Shown: positions 33,225 through 44,004, numbered from the stretch's first letter. The stretch: DNA of 64,000 nucleotides from Phyto melanocephala (GCA_941918925.1 OW799235.1:103433947-103497946), one strand, 5' to 3'. Numbers and translations are program-made. Notes: generated by a model from the letters alone, not told the origin.

Positions 33225-35420
33225 CCCTTTCGGTCCTTTTGGGATAATACGTCCCAGAGGAAGTTTGAATAATCCTATTTTTTCTCTTAAGTGAAAAAAC
33301 TCGTGTCTTAAAAGGTCCCATCCGTACTTTTAGGTTTTAAAATAAGAAAAAAGTAACGGTACCCAATTTTTAGCAATTTTATTCATGAGAGTTAAGTTTT
33401 AGTTAATAAGAAGCTGCCGTGAAGGTAATATCATTTGATAAAATTATTTGAATAAAGCAAGTAATTTTAACAGTGTCGCAATAAAAATTTGTAAATTTGT
33501 TTTTGGCAACAAGAAACACTATTCGGTTGTGAAAAGATAGTTTCTTTTCTTGGTAAGTACAGTTTTTTTTTGGTAATTTTTTGATTTGGGATATATTGTC
33601 CCAGTCGGGTTTTTCTTTGGGCTTATATATCCCATTTGTATTAGTTTCAGAAAAAATGTCACAACTTAGTAAAGAACTTCAAGAACTTAGTAAAGAACTT
33701 CAAGGTTTCGAATTAGAAAACGAGTCATCAGAATCAAGCGACGATGGAGACGATGAAGATATTCCTATTGAAAATGTTGTAAACCTATTTCAGTGGTCAC
33801 GACCGGGGTCTGATTTTCAACCAAAAATGCAGATTCCAATAAAAAAAGAACCAATAATTTTGGTTGATGTTAATCGTTCTTCAAAAGAATTAGATACTTT
33901 TAAAAAAGTTTTTCCAAAATCCTTATTGATATTTATTGCTGAAAATACAAATAAAAGGCTTGAAATATTAGAGAAAGAAAAACAATTAAAATCGCTAAAA
34001 CTGATGAGTATGAAATACAAATTGTGTTAGGATGTTGCCTCATAATAAGCTACAGCAAAGTTCCAAGGATCCAAAATTACTGGAGCGTACATGCATCTCT
34101 TGGAAATTCTGCCATAAAAAATGCAATTTCGAGAGATCGATTCCAACTTATAATGTCCAAAATGTATTTCAACGATCCTAAAAAACCTGGTGCATGTTCC
34201 AAGTTATACTATATAGAAGAGATAGTATCATGTGTAAAGAAAACATTCCCTAGTGTCAGAACAGAATCTACGTTTCAAGCCATTGATGAATCAATGGCAA
34301 AATTTAAAGGTCGGTCATCTTTAAAACAATACCAACCACTAAAAGCAATAAAGCGAGGTATTAAGCTTTGGTTAAGATGTGACTCAAAAACAGGGTTTGT
34401 ATATAATCTAAATATATATAGCGGTAGGGAAGAAAGTGCCGTGGTATCTCAATCTACCTTAGAAGAACGAGTTGTGGAAAAACTTTGTAATACTATACGT
34501 AGCAAAGACGTTATGATAAGTTTCGATAGATTTTTTACCAGCACCCGCCTTATAAATTTTATTGATTTTCCAGCAGTTGGGACTGTGATTAAAACTCGGA
34601 AAAATGTTCCCAAGTTCACTGAAAACTTAAAAAGAAATGAGAGTGAATTTATGATTAATTGTCTTGGAGCGATTGCTTGCCGGTGGATAGACTCAAAAGA
34701 AGTAACAGTTCTGTCTAATTCTCATACTGCAACTACCAACAAGACTACCAACATTCCACAACCACTTTTGCTGAAAAATAACAGTTACATGGGTGGAGTG
34801 GATCAACATGACTGGTTGGTGGGTAAATACGCAACGAATATTAGAGCCAAGAAATGGTACTGGCCTCTATTTATTAGATGTATAGATATGGCTATGGTGA
34901 ATTCGTGGATTGTTTACAAACTTGTAAAAGAAAATAGAATTAGTTCGTTAGAGTTCAAAAGATCTGTCACTGTTCCTTACTTGAAGATATCTAAATAACC
35001 GTTTGTATGCAGACCGAGAACTTCTTCCACGAAAGTTTTTTCAGATGTAAGATATGATAACAAAGGACATTTTATGAAAAAACGAGAGAAACAGCGTAGA
35101 TGTCAGGGACAAAACTGTTTATCAAAACCACTCTTATTTTGCTCCAAATGTGATGTAACACTCTGCAAGGACTGTTTTATTCCATATCATGCCAAATAAT
35201 CTTCGTTTTTTTTGAATAAAGCAATAACTTAAATTTGGTTTCATATCACATATGATTCCTCTAAATCCCAGCGTCCTATTTATAGGACGGGCTATATTTT
35301 TATAATTTTTATAAAAAATAAATAAATTTTTTAATTCTTGTATTATTTTACCTTAATTAAAACGTTTTCCATAAAAAAACCAAAAATTTTTTATTTTTGA
35401 AAAGTTGGGCGTTAACCGGT
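33225..35420 (+). mobile_element. piggyBac-type DNA transposon, TTAA-flanked
   Basis: About 2.2 kb lies between TTAA sites at 33221-33224 and 35421-35424, enclosing a piggyBac-type transposase gene. The left end reads CCCTTTCGGTCC, a plausible piggyBac terminus. The right end read inwards is CCGGTTAACGCCC, so the inverted repeats match poorly. Subterminal imperfect palindromes (GGGATAATACGTCCC; GTCCTATTTATAGGAC) lie near each end, and an AGAGGAA block is shared in inverted orientation. The exact boundaries are inferred from TTAA. Confidence 0.7.
33656..35199 (+). pseudogene. piggyBac transposase, frameshifted
   Basis: The likely start is ATG 33656 (AAAAATG context); an upstream in-frame ATG at 33581 is less plausible. 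The N-terminus has a duplicated ELSKELQ heptad and an acidic stretch (DDGDDEDI). The frame shifts near 33990, after which the DDD core runs to about 34998. It contains FQAIDESMAKFKGRSS, MISFDRFFTS and GGVDQHDWLVGKY, the expected positions of the three catalytic Asp residues, and NYWSVHASLGN upstream. Two more shifts near 34990 and 35040 lead to a Cys-rich tail (CQGQNC, CSKCDVTLCKDCF, HAK) like the piggyBac C-terminal zinc-binding domain. Three frameshifts make it inactive as read. Confidence 0.85.
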
Positions 35421-35424
35421 TAAA

Positions 35425-36479
35425 ATGGTTATTAAAAATGTTCGGACTTTGTTGTAACTAGTATGTTTATTCGTGTGCAGAAATGTATGTAATGCGAAGA
35501 TGTTTGTTTGTTTACTGTGCGTTGAACGAACGTTATCACACACAACCAAAAGGTATGTTAAGGTACCTTCATATGACATGCCAGGATTTAACAACAGCAA
35601 AGATTAAGTTACTGTAAACTTACAAATAACCTATAGCATATCCTTATTTTTACTTATCTACACATTTGTGAAAAGTATATTAAGATTTGGTATACCGAAT
35701 AAAGCGATTTTAATTTTTTTTATTGACTTATGGCTAATTTGAAGCTAAGTCCTGCAACTTTTTTCACAGGAATTTTTTAATTCAATTGCTCTATTGTTTA
35801 GGATAACTTCTATTTGAACAAATTTAAAAAAATAATAAAATTTAAATAAATTTAAATCATGAGTCAGGAGAATTCGGAATGATTAGGATTAATTTTTTTC
35901 ATTTTGTCGATTTTATGTAATAATATTTTTCATAAATGTTCTATTATGGCATCACTGTATTTGACATAGTAAAAAGGAAACCATAAGAGTTTTTCTCTGA
36001 AAAAGCTGATGGATGAATGAGGATATAAAGTATATGTACGTTTTCTAAAACATACCCAACCCGTGCTATGATATTTATTAAGAATGAAAAATACAAACAA
36101 TGACTTTAACCTTGCATTAAACATTATGTTATCGCACTAATATCACTGATAAGCTGGGTTAATAATTTACTAATTTAAATGCATTGAAAAATTAGTCAGA
36201 AATTCATAGACAAACAAAGACAAAGAGGCGTACACAAAAAAATATTTAATTAAACACAGCTAAATATATTAGGATTTGTTTTGTTGTTAAATTTAATCAA
36301 TATTTGGGTTTTTGCACAAATTAACAAATAAAATCAGGCCTTGAAAATTACAATTGCTTGAACAACTCGGTCAAATGTTAAAAAAATATATAAGCCTAAT
36401 AATATCTTATTAGTGGCTTATTCATCCGCAAATTCTCTATGGGATAGTCACCAAATACCCTTTTGATTATTCTCAATGA
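35425..36479. other. AT-rich non-coding DNA
   Basis: Nothing recognised. The minus-strand frames at 35412-35600 and 35930-36124 have no motif or splice support. Confidence 0.5.
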
Positions 36480-37236
36480 AGCTCCTTTAGGTTTGGCCTG
36501 AAGGAATCAGCCTTCGTACAGAGGAATCTTCCAGGGAAATGTCTCCTTGGCTAGTGTCAGGCTAGTATGGAAAAAGTAAGGCCAATAATTCTGATTTCTG
36601 GGAGCAATATTTTTTTAGAGCTAAAACTGAAACAGGACATATATTTAAGGCTGACCAGAGAGGTATCTTGTTCCCCCAGTAATTACTTTAGACTGGTTCT
36701 AGGTGAAATTTCTTCTGAGAGCACGCGGTGGCGGTGGTTACTCCCGAGCGAAATAATAGACTTGAACGTTGTTTAATAGCTGATACTCATATGAACTTTG
36801 CTTAACCAGCAATTATTCTGGGGTACTTCTACCGCCTCAGAAGTTTCATGATTGATGCTTTTAGACGTGTTGGACCTGCGTACTTTGGGCAACCACAAAT
36901 GTTCTGGGGTGCTGTTGCCGTTTAACTGAAGTAATTACTTGATGAACTATTCGGCTTGATTTGGACCTCATGTCTAATTCTGTCGCTGATTTATTATACA
37001 AGAAAAAAAAGAAATAAGGGATATTTATCTCGAGCTCCTAAGCAAGGTGCATTTACACTAACCAAGAACTGATCTAGGTAAGTTAGCACCTGTGACATAT
37101 TGCGTGGCAAAACTTTATTACATGAGCGACGATAAGGTGTCAGAAACTCAACCCACTAGTATGACCACTATCAGATTGTAACATAAGGTGCCGCTTGCTA
37201 ACTCTTATCAAACTATATTCTGAAAAGAGGAGAGAC

Positions 37237-37277
<41 letters not shown>
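36480..37277 (+). repeat. possible LINE 3' end with (AAT)n tail
   Basis: This block is richer in G+C than its surroundings and ends in about 14 AAT units (37236-37277). I-type LINEs carry TAA-repeat tails, so this could be the 3' untranslated part of a 5'-truncated copy. No RT or RNase H motif is seen in any frame. An ordinary microsatellite beside unrelated sequence is the alternative. Confidence 0.3.
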
Positions 37278-37280
<3 letters not shown>

Positions 37281-37688
37281 TAATATAATCTATCTAAAGA
37301 CAGACTAAAAAATAAAGTCTGCACAACCTTCCATGGACATATGAACAACGCCCTCAACACTCCTTTCTACAACCCCTTTTACAGATTTAGATATTGCAGT
37401 CCTGTCAAGAAGTTGTTTTCAAGGGCACATTCTTTCAAATATGCTAATCTAAACCATAGCTCATAAATAAAATATAATATACTGGTGTACTGGTCTTGCG
37501 TTTTTTTTTTCGTTTTACAACAATGTCACTACAATGTTTTTCCAAAAAAATTCTGATGTACTCAGGATTTTTGTTTGCTAGATCTATTACCAAATTTAAC
37601 CAGTCATTATTAACAAACCACCTAAATTATTTATTGTTTCTTTAAGAAATAACTAAATTTCCTACTTTTAATTTTTCAATGCACTTAC
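37278..37688. other. dpr10: intron sequence after the dpr exon
   Basis: Minus-strand intron beginning GTAAGTGC at 37688. It contains no recognisable next dpr exon here, nor in the rest of 1-37688 as far as could be read. Confidence 0.6.
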
Positions 37689-37897
37689 CGTCTTATTTCC
37701 CAAATGTTTAACTCTACAACCCAAATAGGCAGATTTCCCCACTAGAGATGTAATATTTTTTGGCATTGTTAGATCAAAGTACGGCTCATTCCATCTATGA
37801 CCATGCGTATAGTGACCCGGTGGTAAATGTGTTGGTTTCTGATCAACATTATTGTGATTCGTATTACCAGATAGTCTCTGATAGCCCATTGTTAAAT
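37689..37897 (-). CDS. dpr10: dpr-family Ig receptor, internal exon (best match dpr10)
   Basis: Dpr proteins are neuronal surface Ig-domain receptors that pair with DIP proteins in synaptic matching. This 209 bp exon reads GYQRLSGN, a His/Pro-rich linker (LPPGHYTHGHRWNE), then PYFDLTMPKNITSLVGKSAY and LGCRVKHLGNKT. That is the start of the first Ig domain with its first conserved Cys. It is bounded on the minus strand by an acceptor TTATTTATAG before 37897 and a donor ACG|GTAAGTGC at 37689/37688. Dpr genes are split right after this NKT, before VSWIRHRD. The exon enters in phase 1 and leaves in phase 0, with no stop. The paralogue is judged from PYFDLTMP and YLGCRVKHLGNKT; dpr6 is the alternative. 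Confidence 0.85.
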
Positions 37898-38645
37898 CTA
37901 TAAATAAATAATTAAAAACATACATATGAATCATTAATTGCTTATGTTTCAAAATATATTTATTTAGAAATATTTATACCTACAAAATCCTAAGTACAAA
38001 TACTAAGTAGCATTCGTGTGTAAGTATATAACAATGTAAGGTTAAATATTCGTATGTAAATAATATATAATTTGTCATGATATTTGTATACTAATTATTT
38101 TTGAAAGTAGATAGAATCGTAATTACTGTTATACTCGCTCGTATTTACATGTATGTTAGTAAATACTTTACAGTTAAGTATTTGTGTTTGTGTACACTTG
38201 TGTGTGAGTAAATTATTGTTTATATTCTCTTGTAGGAGAATTAAGTTCAAAAGTTGTTTATGCTTTAAATTTCATTTAATCATTTAAATTATTGACACCT
38301 ACGCACTAGATATTCATTATGGTAATAAATTCAAATACTTAATGTTAAGGCAAACTTTGATAATAATAATGATTAATTGAATTTTATCCCATGACATAAG
38401 TGGTATTGTTGTAATGTAACTGTTGTAATTGTATATCCTCCACAATTAGTTAGCAACACTAGACGGACGGATAAATAGAGACAATCCTATTTTAAAGGAC
38501 GAGAAAACGATATTAAAAACTAAAAATAAAAATTAGAGCTTCATTCGGTTATGCCAAATATTACTTACCCTTTACAAAATTATAAATATGGAACTTCAAG
38601 CATATACATATAAGTTGTGTGTGAAACAGATTTTTCTTAATCTTT
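37898..38645. other. intron sequence upstream of the dpr exon
   Basis: AT-rich, with no recognised coding sequence. The 94-codon minus frame extending to 37952 beyond the acceptor is intron read-through. Confidence 0.55.
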
Positions 38646-39188
38646 ATTATACCCTTCACACAGTGAAAAAGGGTATATATAGGTTTGTCATTCCGTGTGA
38701 AATTTCTACAATTTTCATTTCCGACCCCATAAAGTATATATTTTCTGAAAGCTTATGAATAGAGGAGTCGATTAAGCCCTGACCGTCTGTCCGTCTGTCC
38801 GTCTGTCCGTCTGACCGTCTGTCCGTGTGTATGTTGAAATCAACTTTTTGAAGCCCCTCGACATAGGTTGGACCCGGGTAAGGTATTAAAATATCAGAAA
38901 TATTCGGGAGTAGATCGGTATTGAAAATCAGAAACATCGGTACATAAACAACTGAGATATGAGCAAAAACCCACGACCACCTTGATTTTCTTTTTATAAA
39001 AACAACATTACAACAACAACATACATACATACAAACGTGTATACTGGTTAGAGAAAACGTGGCATCGAATCCCAGCTGAGGCAAAAAAATTTTTTTTTAA
39101 ATTTTTTTAAAATTTTTTTTTTAATTTTTTTTTTATTTTTTTTTTATTTTTTTTTTATTTTTTATTTAATATATTATATATATTTTTA

Positions 39189-39219
<31 letters not shown>

Positions 39220-39423
39220 ATTTTTTTTTTGTTTTATATATATTATATATGTATATAATAATTTTTTTTTTTTAAATTTTTTTTTTTAAATTTTTTTTTT
39301 ATTTTTTATTTTTTTTTTGTTTTTTTTTAACATACATACGTGAATTTACTGTTATTGCATGACTACACGTTGTGAAGGGTATATAAGATTCGGCACGGCC
39401 GAATATAGCGCTTTTACTTGTTT
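38646..39423 (+). mobile_element. small HINE copy 2, uninterrupted
   Basis: Head TTATACCCTTCACACAGTGA pairs with its own AAGGGTATA and with the subterminal TTGTGAAGGGTATATAAG at the right. A GTCC/GTCT run spans 38782-38826. An arm (39026-39085) includes ATACTGGTTAGAG and CATCGAATCCCAGCTGA and is followed by 240 bp of T/A-rich low complexity. The 3' hairpin ATTCGGCACGGCCGAAT lies at 39388-39404 and the end is CGCTTTTACTTGTTTT. It has every DINE-1/HINE hallmark. It is non-coding; the minus frame at 38656-39084 is a translation of the repeat. Confidence 0.82.
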
Positions 39424-40059
39424 TATTTACACTTAGTCAGTCATGCTGTTCTTGATTAACAACATCTTATGATGCCCATACAATATTGTTGTGTGTGATT
39501 ATTTCTCGATATAAAATACATATATGTGACCTGCTCCACGAAAAGGGACCTCTGCGCCGAAAAGAAGTTATTGAGAAAAACGCGTTTAAAAAAAGCGCTT
39601 CGTTCAAATTATCAATGTTTTGGATTTAAGCCGATAGAATTGAATACAGAAGAACCACCAGAAAAGCGTGTTAGGACTAGAATTTTGATATTTTTGTAAT
39701 TTTGTACCTTTGATATTGATTTTTTTTTAAATTTCAAATATTATATATATTATCTGTTTATATCACATTTTTAAATTTTTTCATTTATTATGTTCATCTT
39801 TATAGGTGATTTGTAAAACAACTAAAAGACATAGAAACTTGCGGTTTGCGGCAATAATAATAATAATAATAATAATGATAATTTTTTTTTTTTTTTTTTT
39901 TTCTTCGGGAAGGGAGGAAAATGCCTGACGCATCTCAGATACTGTCGTCACAGTTCTGGTATGTGGAGCTTGCATCCACTAAAAACCCCCCTTTTTCGAG
40001 CCGTTCTCCACCCTGGGACCGCTTTCGCATTACTTCAGGGCGGGGCTCCTCTTCCGTTT

Positions 40060-40303
40060 CTATCGAACAGCCGTCGTTATGCCTACGTCTAGGTCCCGCT
40101 TTTTCGCGCGTAGTAGCCTTTCAACATATGCTGCCACGTGTTCCCATTTAGTCTCATTTTCTATCATGAGATCCACGATATTTTCTGGGGATATTTCCCC
40201 TACGGTTTCCTCTAAGTTGTGTCGTTCCACACTCCATCTCTCACACTTGAAGAAAGTGTGCTCTGCATCGTCTATGCAGTTGTCTCCATACATACAGGTT
40301 CCT
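40060..40303 (-). pseudogene. R1-like LINE ORF2, C-terminal zinc-knuckle part
   Basis: The frame reads CMYGDNCIDDAEHTFFKCERW and then a Glu-rich tail. The C...D.AEHTFF.C..W pattern is the CCHC region at the end of R1-clade ORF2 proteins. It is the continuation of the segment at 41537-41950 after an insertion. Confidence 0.7.
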
Positions 40304-41536
40304 GCACACAGAAAACAGATTCATTGTGGCAACCGAATTTGTTGCCAATCGAATTCGTTCGGTTCCACGTACCATCTCTTAATTCGTTTATAACAACTGA
40401 AGATTGTGTTTCTTAGCATGGTAGATTTGGTTGCACTTTAAACTTTTAGTAAGCCAATGGTTGTGTTGGCAGATTTTCTTAGTTGATATTATAGATATTT
40501 AAAAACCAAACTGTATTTGATTCCAAATATATGGTTGATGCAACTGAAACAAAATCCTGCATTGGTGTTACCAACAGAAAAATCTATCATCATTAACAGT
40601 TCTTCATTTGTCCCAGTAAAATGAAAAGGAACACAATTTTTTCAAATGATTTTTTATTATACTTTTATTTGATAATATACATATGTATATGTATGTATGT
40701 ATGTAGTTAGATATAAAAAAATATCTTCATTTATGTATACATATATGTACTTACATACATATATATATGTATATATGCTTACATTTTAACACTAAAATAG
40801 ACTCAAAAATAGCAAATATGTATCTTGATATTTTTCCTAGTCCTGGTTTTGAAACTGGATACATTACACAAAAAAGAAAGCATGTTGAGTGGACTTAAAC
40901 CATTTTGTATTCCCAGTACAGCATTATCTTGAAAGTTTCTGTATTTGAAAATTCATCTTGCATTATAAAACTCATAAAACAATCTTTTAATTAACAATCG
41001 ATATCTTACCCTTTTTAAATAGTAGCTTGGAGATTTATTTTCGTACCACAAATTAATAATTTAAATATTTTTTTAATGTTTATTTATTTTGTGTTTTTAT
41101 TTATTTATATTTTTCACAATTGACAGAAAAATCAGTTGTGTTTGAGAGATAGTATTTGTACAAATAATTAATTCGTTTGTAAACTCCAAATAAAATTTAG
41201 CGTAAAGTTTTTGTTTACTGTAATCGAATTTTAATAATACAAGTAACCAATAATTATTTGCGATAACTAAAAATGCATTTTTATTAAAAATAAAATATTG
41301 GAATGTATGATTTTTTATTACATGGATTAATATTGAGTTGTGAATACTAATACGAATAAATAAATTCGGTTATGATAAAAGCTATTTTCATACAAATCTT
41401 ATTAATAAGGCTATTTAATTGGGAGTATTAATTTAATTGTCCTGAGCAACAAATTTCAAACACTGTTAGGTTTTTTCGTTTATAAGTGCGTAATATCTTT
41501 TCTTTTTACAAACTTTTAATAATTGTAATACTATTT
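40304..41536. other. insertion of unknown type within the R1-like LINE
   Basis: About 1.2 kb of AT-rich DNA separates HRMGKV from the Cys-rich end. Its edges (CACACAGAAAACAGATT; right edge inward CACACTTAGGAAAAAGATT) are weakly inverted, so it may be a DNA transposon. ATGT/TATA simple repeats occur at 40680-40780. No coding sequence recognised. Confidence 0.4.
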
Positions 41537-41950
41537 TTATTGTTTTAACCGTTTTCCAACCAATCTTTTTCCTAAGTGTGTGTTTACCTTTCCCATTCTG
41601 TGTAGGTAATATAGAAAGTATCCATGTCCAGAAAGCATCTGTGTCACGAAATAATTTATTTCGCCATGCTTTCTGTTTACCCATTTATCAAGGTCTGTTA
41701 TCAGCCTTGCTGTCCATCTGCCTCGAGATTCGCTGTCCCATCTGTCTTGCCACCTTCGCATGGTATGCGTTCGTCTTGTTGTTTCCGATTCTCTGTTCGT
41801 TCTTTCAATAAGCCTTCGATCTTTCCAAAGATCTCTTCTTTCCTCGGCCAGTAAGTCAATAGGGATACAGCCACTTATAACGAGTATTGCTGGTTCCGAT
41901 ACTGTACGATATGCTGAGGCTACTCTCAGAGCAGAGGTGCGTTGTACATC
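41537..41950 (-). pseudogene. R1-like LINE ORF2, reverse transcriptase C-terminal part
   Basis: One open frame gives QRTSALRVASAYRTVSEPAI, then PIDLLAEER, an Arg-rich stretch and LSGHGYFLYYLHRMGKV. These blocks, in this order, typify the region after the RT domain in R1-clade elements. The frame is intact across about 125 codons, then lost at the insertion near 41580. Confidence 0.75.
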
Positions 41951-42006
41951 ATGATAATAATAATTTCGGCGCAGAGGTCCCTATTCGTAGAGCAGGTCAC
42001 ATATAG

Positions 42007-42891
42007 CGAATTTAAATTTGAAAAATTCCATTGTCACACTCACTGTGTAGTTTTAGGCATCATATTGTTGAAACCACTTATTATTTTTTAGCAGCATAAT
42101 CAACAATCAGCAATCTCCATTAGCTAGATCAGGAAGTTCATTAAAAAATGCCCAGTGACGCTTTGTAAGAATCGAAAAAAGTTTCTGAATTTTACTTTCG
42201 TATGCTGTTTAAAGTATAAGTGAACTTTCTTTTAATCAATAACATAAATATGATCATATTTTTTTACCAACGAAGCCAGTTATCAAAAAAATTTATAACT
42301 GCAATAGAAAGTGTCATAAGTAAATATGGACAAATTTTATAAAATTTTTCCAGTTTTATTTAATCAAGTCAAAAATTGGGCATAAAGCTTCGCTTTTGGT
42401 ATGTTTTTCTATGCCGAATAAAGTCAATAATGTCAATAGGTATAAATTAAATATTTTTTATTAAAAAAAAATTGTTTTTATTGGAGTTACACAAAAAATT
42501 TTTTTATATAAATTTTAATTATAAAATTAATACTATTTACTAAAATTTCATTTAATTTTGCTCCAATAGTCAAAATGATACTATTAATTAAATGAAAATT
42601 AATAATTTTAATTTAAAAAATATTGCGAAATATATTAATTGAAACAGTATTTAAAAAGTAATTAAAATCTCTATAATTTTTAAAAATAATTTAAATTCAT
42701 TTAATTACTCCTGTAATTGAAGTTTGGGATTAGTTCAAATAAGGTATTTTTTGTATCAGTATTAAAAATCACTTAAGCTATTTTAAATACTCGAAAAGAA
42801 AATAGATGCACTTTTTATATATTTATTTTTAAATACATGTATTTTTTATTATATTAAACATATTACAATTATGAAAAAACAGAGAGCATAA
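42007..42891. other. AT-rich non-coding DNA
   Basis: Nothing recognised. Confidence 0.5.
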
Positions 42892-43007
42892 CTGCGGTAT
42901 ACAAAAAAATATTTAGATTTATTAAGGGCTTATTTGACAGATGTTTTACATAAATTTGTCAAATAAGCATTCAGTAAACCTTAAACATTTTTTTATGAAT
43001 ACGGCAG
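42892..43007. mobile_element. 116 bp MITE, TAA target duplication (copy 2)
   Basis: Same family as 5294-5412. Ends CTGCGGTATAC and GAATACGGCAG are inverted repeats continuing for about 50 bp; both arms hold GCTTATTTGACA. TAA lies at 42889-42891 and 43008-43010. It is diverged from copy 1, so the family is old. Confidence 0.7.
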
Positions 43008-43263
43008 TAAGAATACTGACAATGTAACCTATTTAAGAACTAGTGGCATAACTAAACGCCATATTTTCAAAAGTAAAGGGGGTGCGTCATCGACCTATGT
43101 ACATAGAAATAAATGTTTACAACCAAGTCTCATATTTTCCTGGACCTACGCTCAAAGGCAAGGAAATCAAATTATTACTTACATATTAAATTTTGAATCC
43201 ATTAACTTAATACACAGCTACAACAAAGTTTAACATCTCTATTTTATAAGGAACACTCGAAAA

Positions 43264-44004
43264 GCCCGGCGCGCGTTGCTACGCCCCATAATGAATAAAA
43301 ATGCATTCTGAACTTAAATTGAATATCAAGTGCAAAAAGCTAAAAATTATAAACTTTTTTAATGGGCGTAGCACTCCCCTTTTCTCTAATCACGAAACTG
43401 TATAGTCATGACAGCTCAATATGTGTGAAAACTTTCAAAAAAGACGGTGAAGTTCAAGTAGCTGAAAATGATAACTTTTTTTATGGACGTGACACTGCCC
43501 ACTTTTCTAATCAAGAAATTGTATAGTCATGACAGCTCAATATGTATGTGCAAAGTTCCAGAAAAATCTATCTAGTGCAAGTAGCAATAAATTATAACTT
43601 TTTTATGGGCGTGGCACTGCCCACTTTTCTAATCACGAAATTATATAGTCATGACAGTTCAATATGTGTGCAAAGTTTTAGAAAAATCGGTACAGTGCTA
43701 GCACCTTAATATTAAAACTATTTTATGGGAGTAATTCCGCCCACTTTTCTATTCACGAAATTATAAAGTCATGAGAGCTCATTATGTGTGCAAAGTTTCA
43801 GAAAAATCGGTCAAGTTGAAGTAGATAAAAATGATAACAAATTTTTTATGGGCGTGACCCCGCCCACTTTTTGCCACCCATAAACACTCCCTCGAATGTG
43901 TACAACAACTTGCCAAGGTTTGAGTCCTATCGGTTTTACAGTTTCGGAGTCTATAGCTAACACATAAGTACTCATAGACAGAATTTTACTTTTATATGTA
44001 TAGA
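43264..44004 (-). mobile_element. non-autonomous Helitron with tandem array
   Basis: On the minus strand the 5' end is TCTATACATATAAAAG preceded by A, which fits the Helitron start TC and A|T target. The body follows (TAAAACCGATAGGACTCAAA, GGGAGTGTTTATGGGTGG), then five tandem units. The 3' end is GGGGCGTAGCAACGCGCGCC followed by GGGC, a compact GC-rich palindromic end as in fly Helitrons. The canonical CTRR terminus is not visible, so the 3' boundary is approximate. A second fragment lies at 33164-33220. Confidence 0.6.
43362..43870 (-). repeat. 121 bp tandem repeats, about 4.2 units
   Basis: Units start at 43362, 43483, 43605, 43725 and 43848 (plus-strand ATGGGCG-type starts), spaced 120-123 bp. 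Each has GGGCGTGGCACTGCCCACTT, TAATCACGAAATTATATAGT, CATGACAGCTCAATATGTGT and AAAAATCGGT. The GGGCGTGGC/GCCCAC pair is self-complementary. Confidence 0.88.

Larger units (their letters stand above)
39883..41950 (-). mobile_element. 5'-truncated R1-like LINE, itself interrupted
   Basis: On the minus strand the fragment starts at 41950 within the reverse-transcriptase C-terminal region and ends in poly(A) (T tract 39882-39902). ATGATAAT flanks both ends (39875-39882, 41951-41958), within an AAT microsatellite. About 1.2 kb of AT-rich DNA (40304-41536) separates two parts of one reading frame. It is a dead copy. Confidence 0.7.
39524..42006. mobile_element. inverted-repeat element split by an R1-like LINE
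   Basis: About 42 bp at 39524-39567 (TATGTGACCTGCTCCACGAA ... CTCTGCGCCGAAA) recurs in inverted form at 41966-42006, with TA at the outer edges. Removing the LINE between 39883 and 41950 leaves a TIR element of about 0.4 kb ending in an AAT microsatellite. The family is not recognised. Confidence 0.6.

Noticed and set aside
37220..37280. CRISPR-like or functional array
   Set aside because: It is a simple AAT microsatellite; nothing in the window resembles a CRISPR array and the DNA is animal.
38656..39084. 142-codon minus-strand frame
   Set aside because: It reads through the GTCY block (Arg/Thr/Asp-rich repeats) and HINE arm; it is repeat translation.
40303..41580. GT-AG intron inside the R1-like LINE
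   Set aside because: GGTAAAC and TGTGTGCAG do flank the gap, but joining there shifts the frame; LINEs of this clade have no introns. An insertion fits better.
39524..42006. 2.5 kb autonomous DNA transposon
   Set aside because: Most of the interior is an R1-like LINE in an AAT tract; the TIR element itself is only about 0.4 kb.
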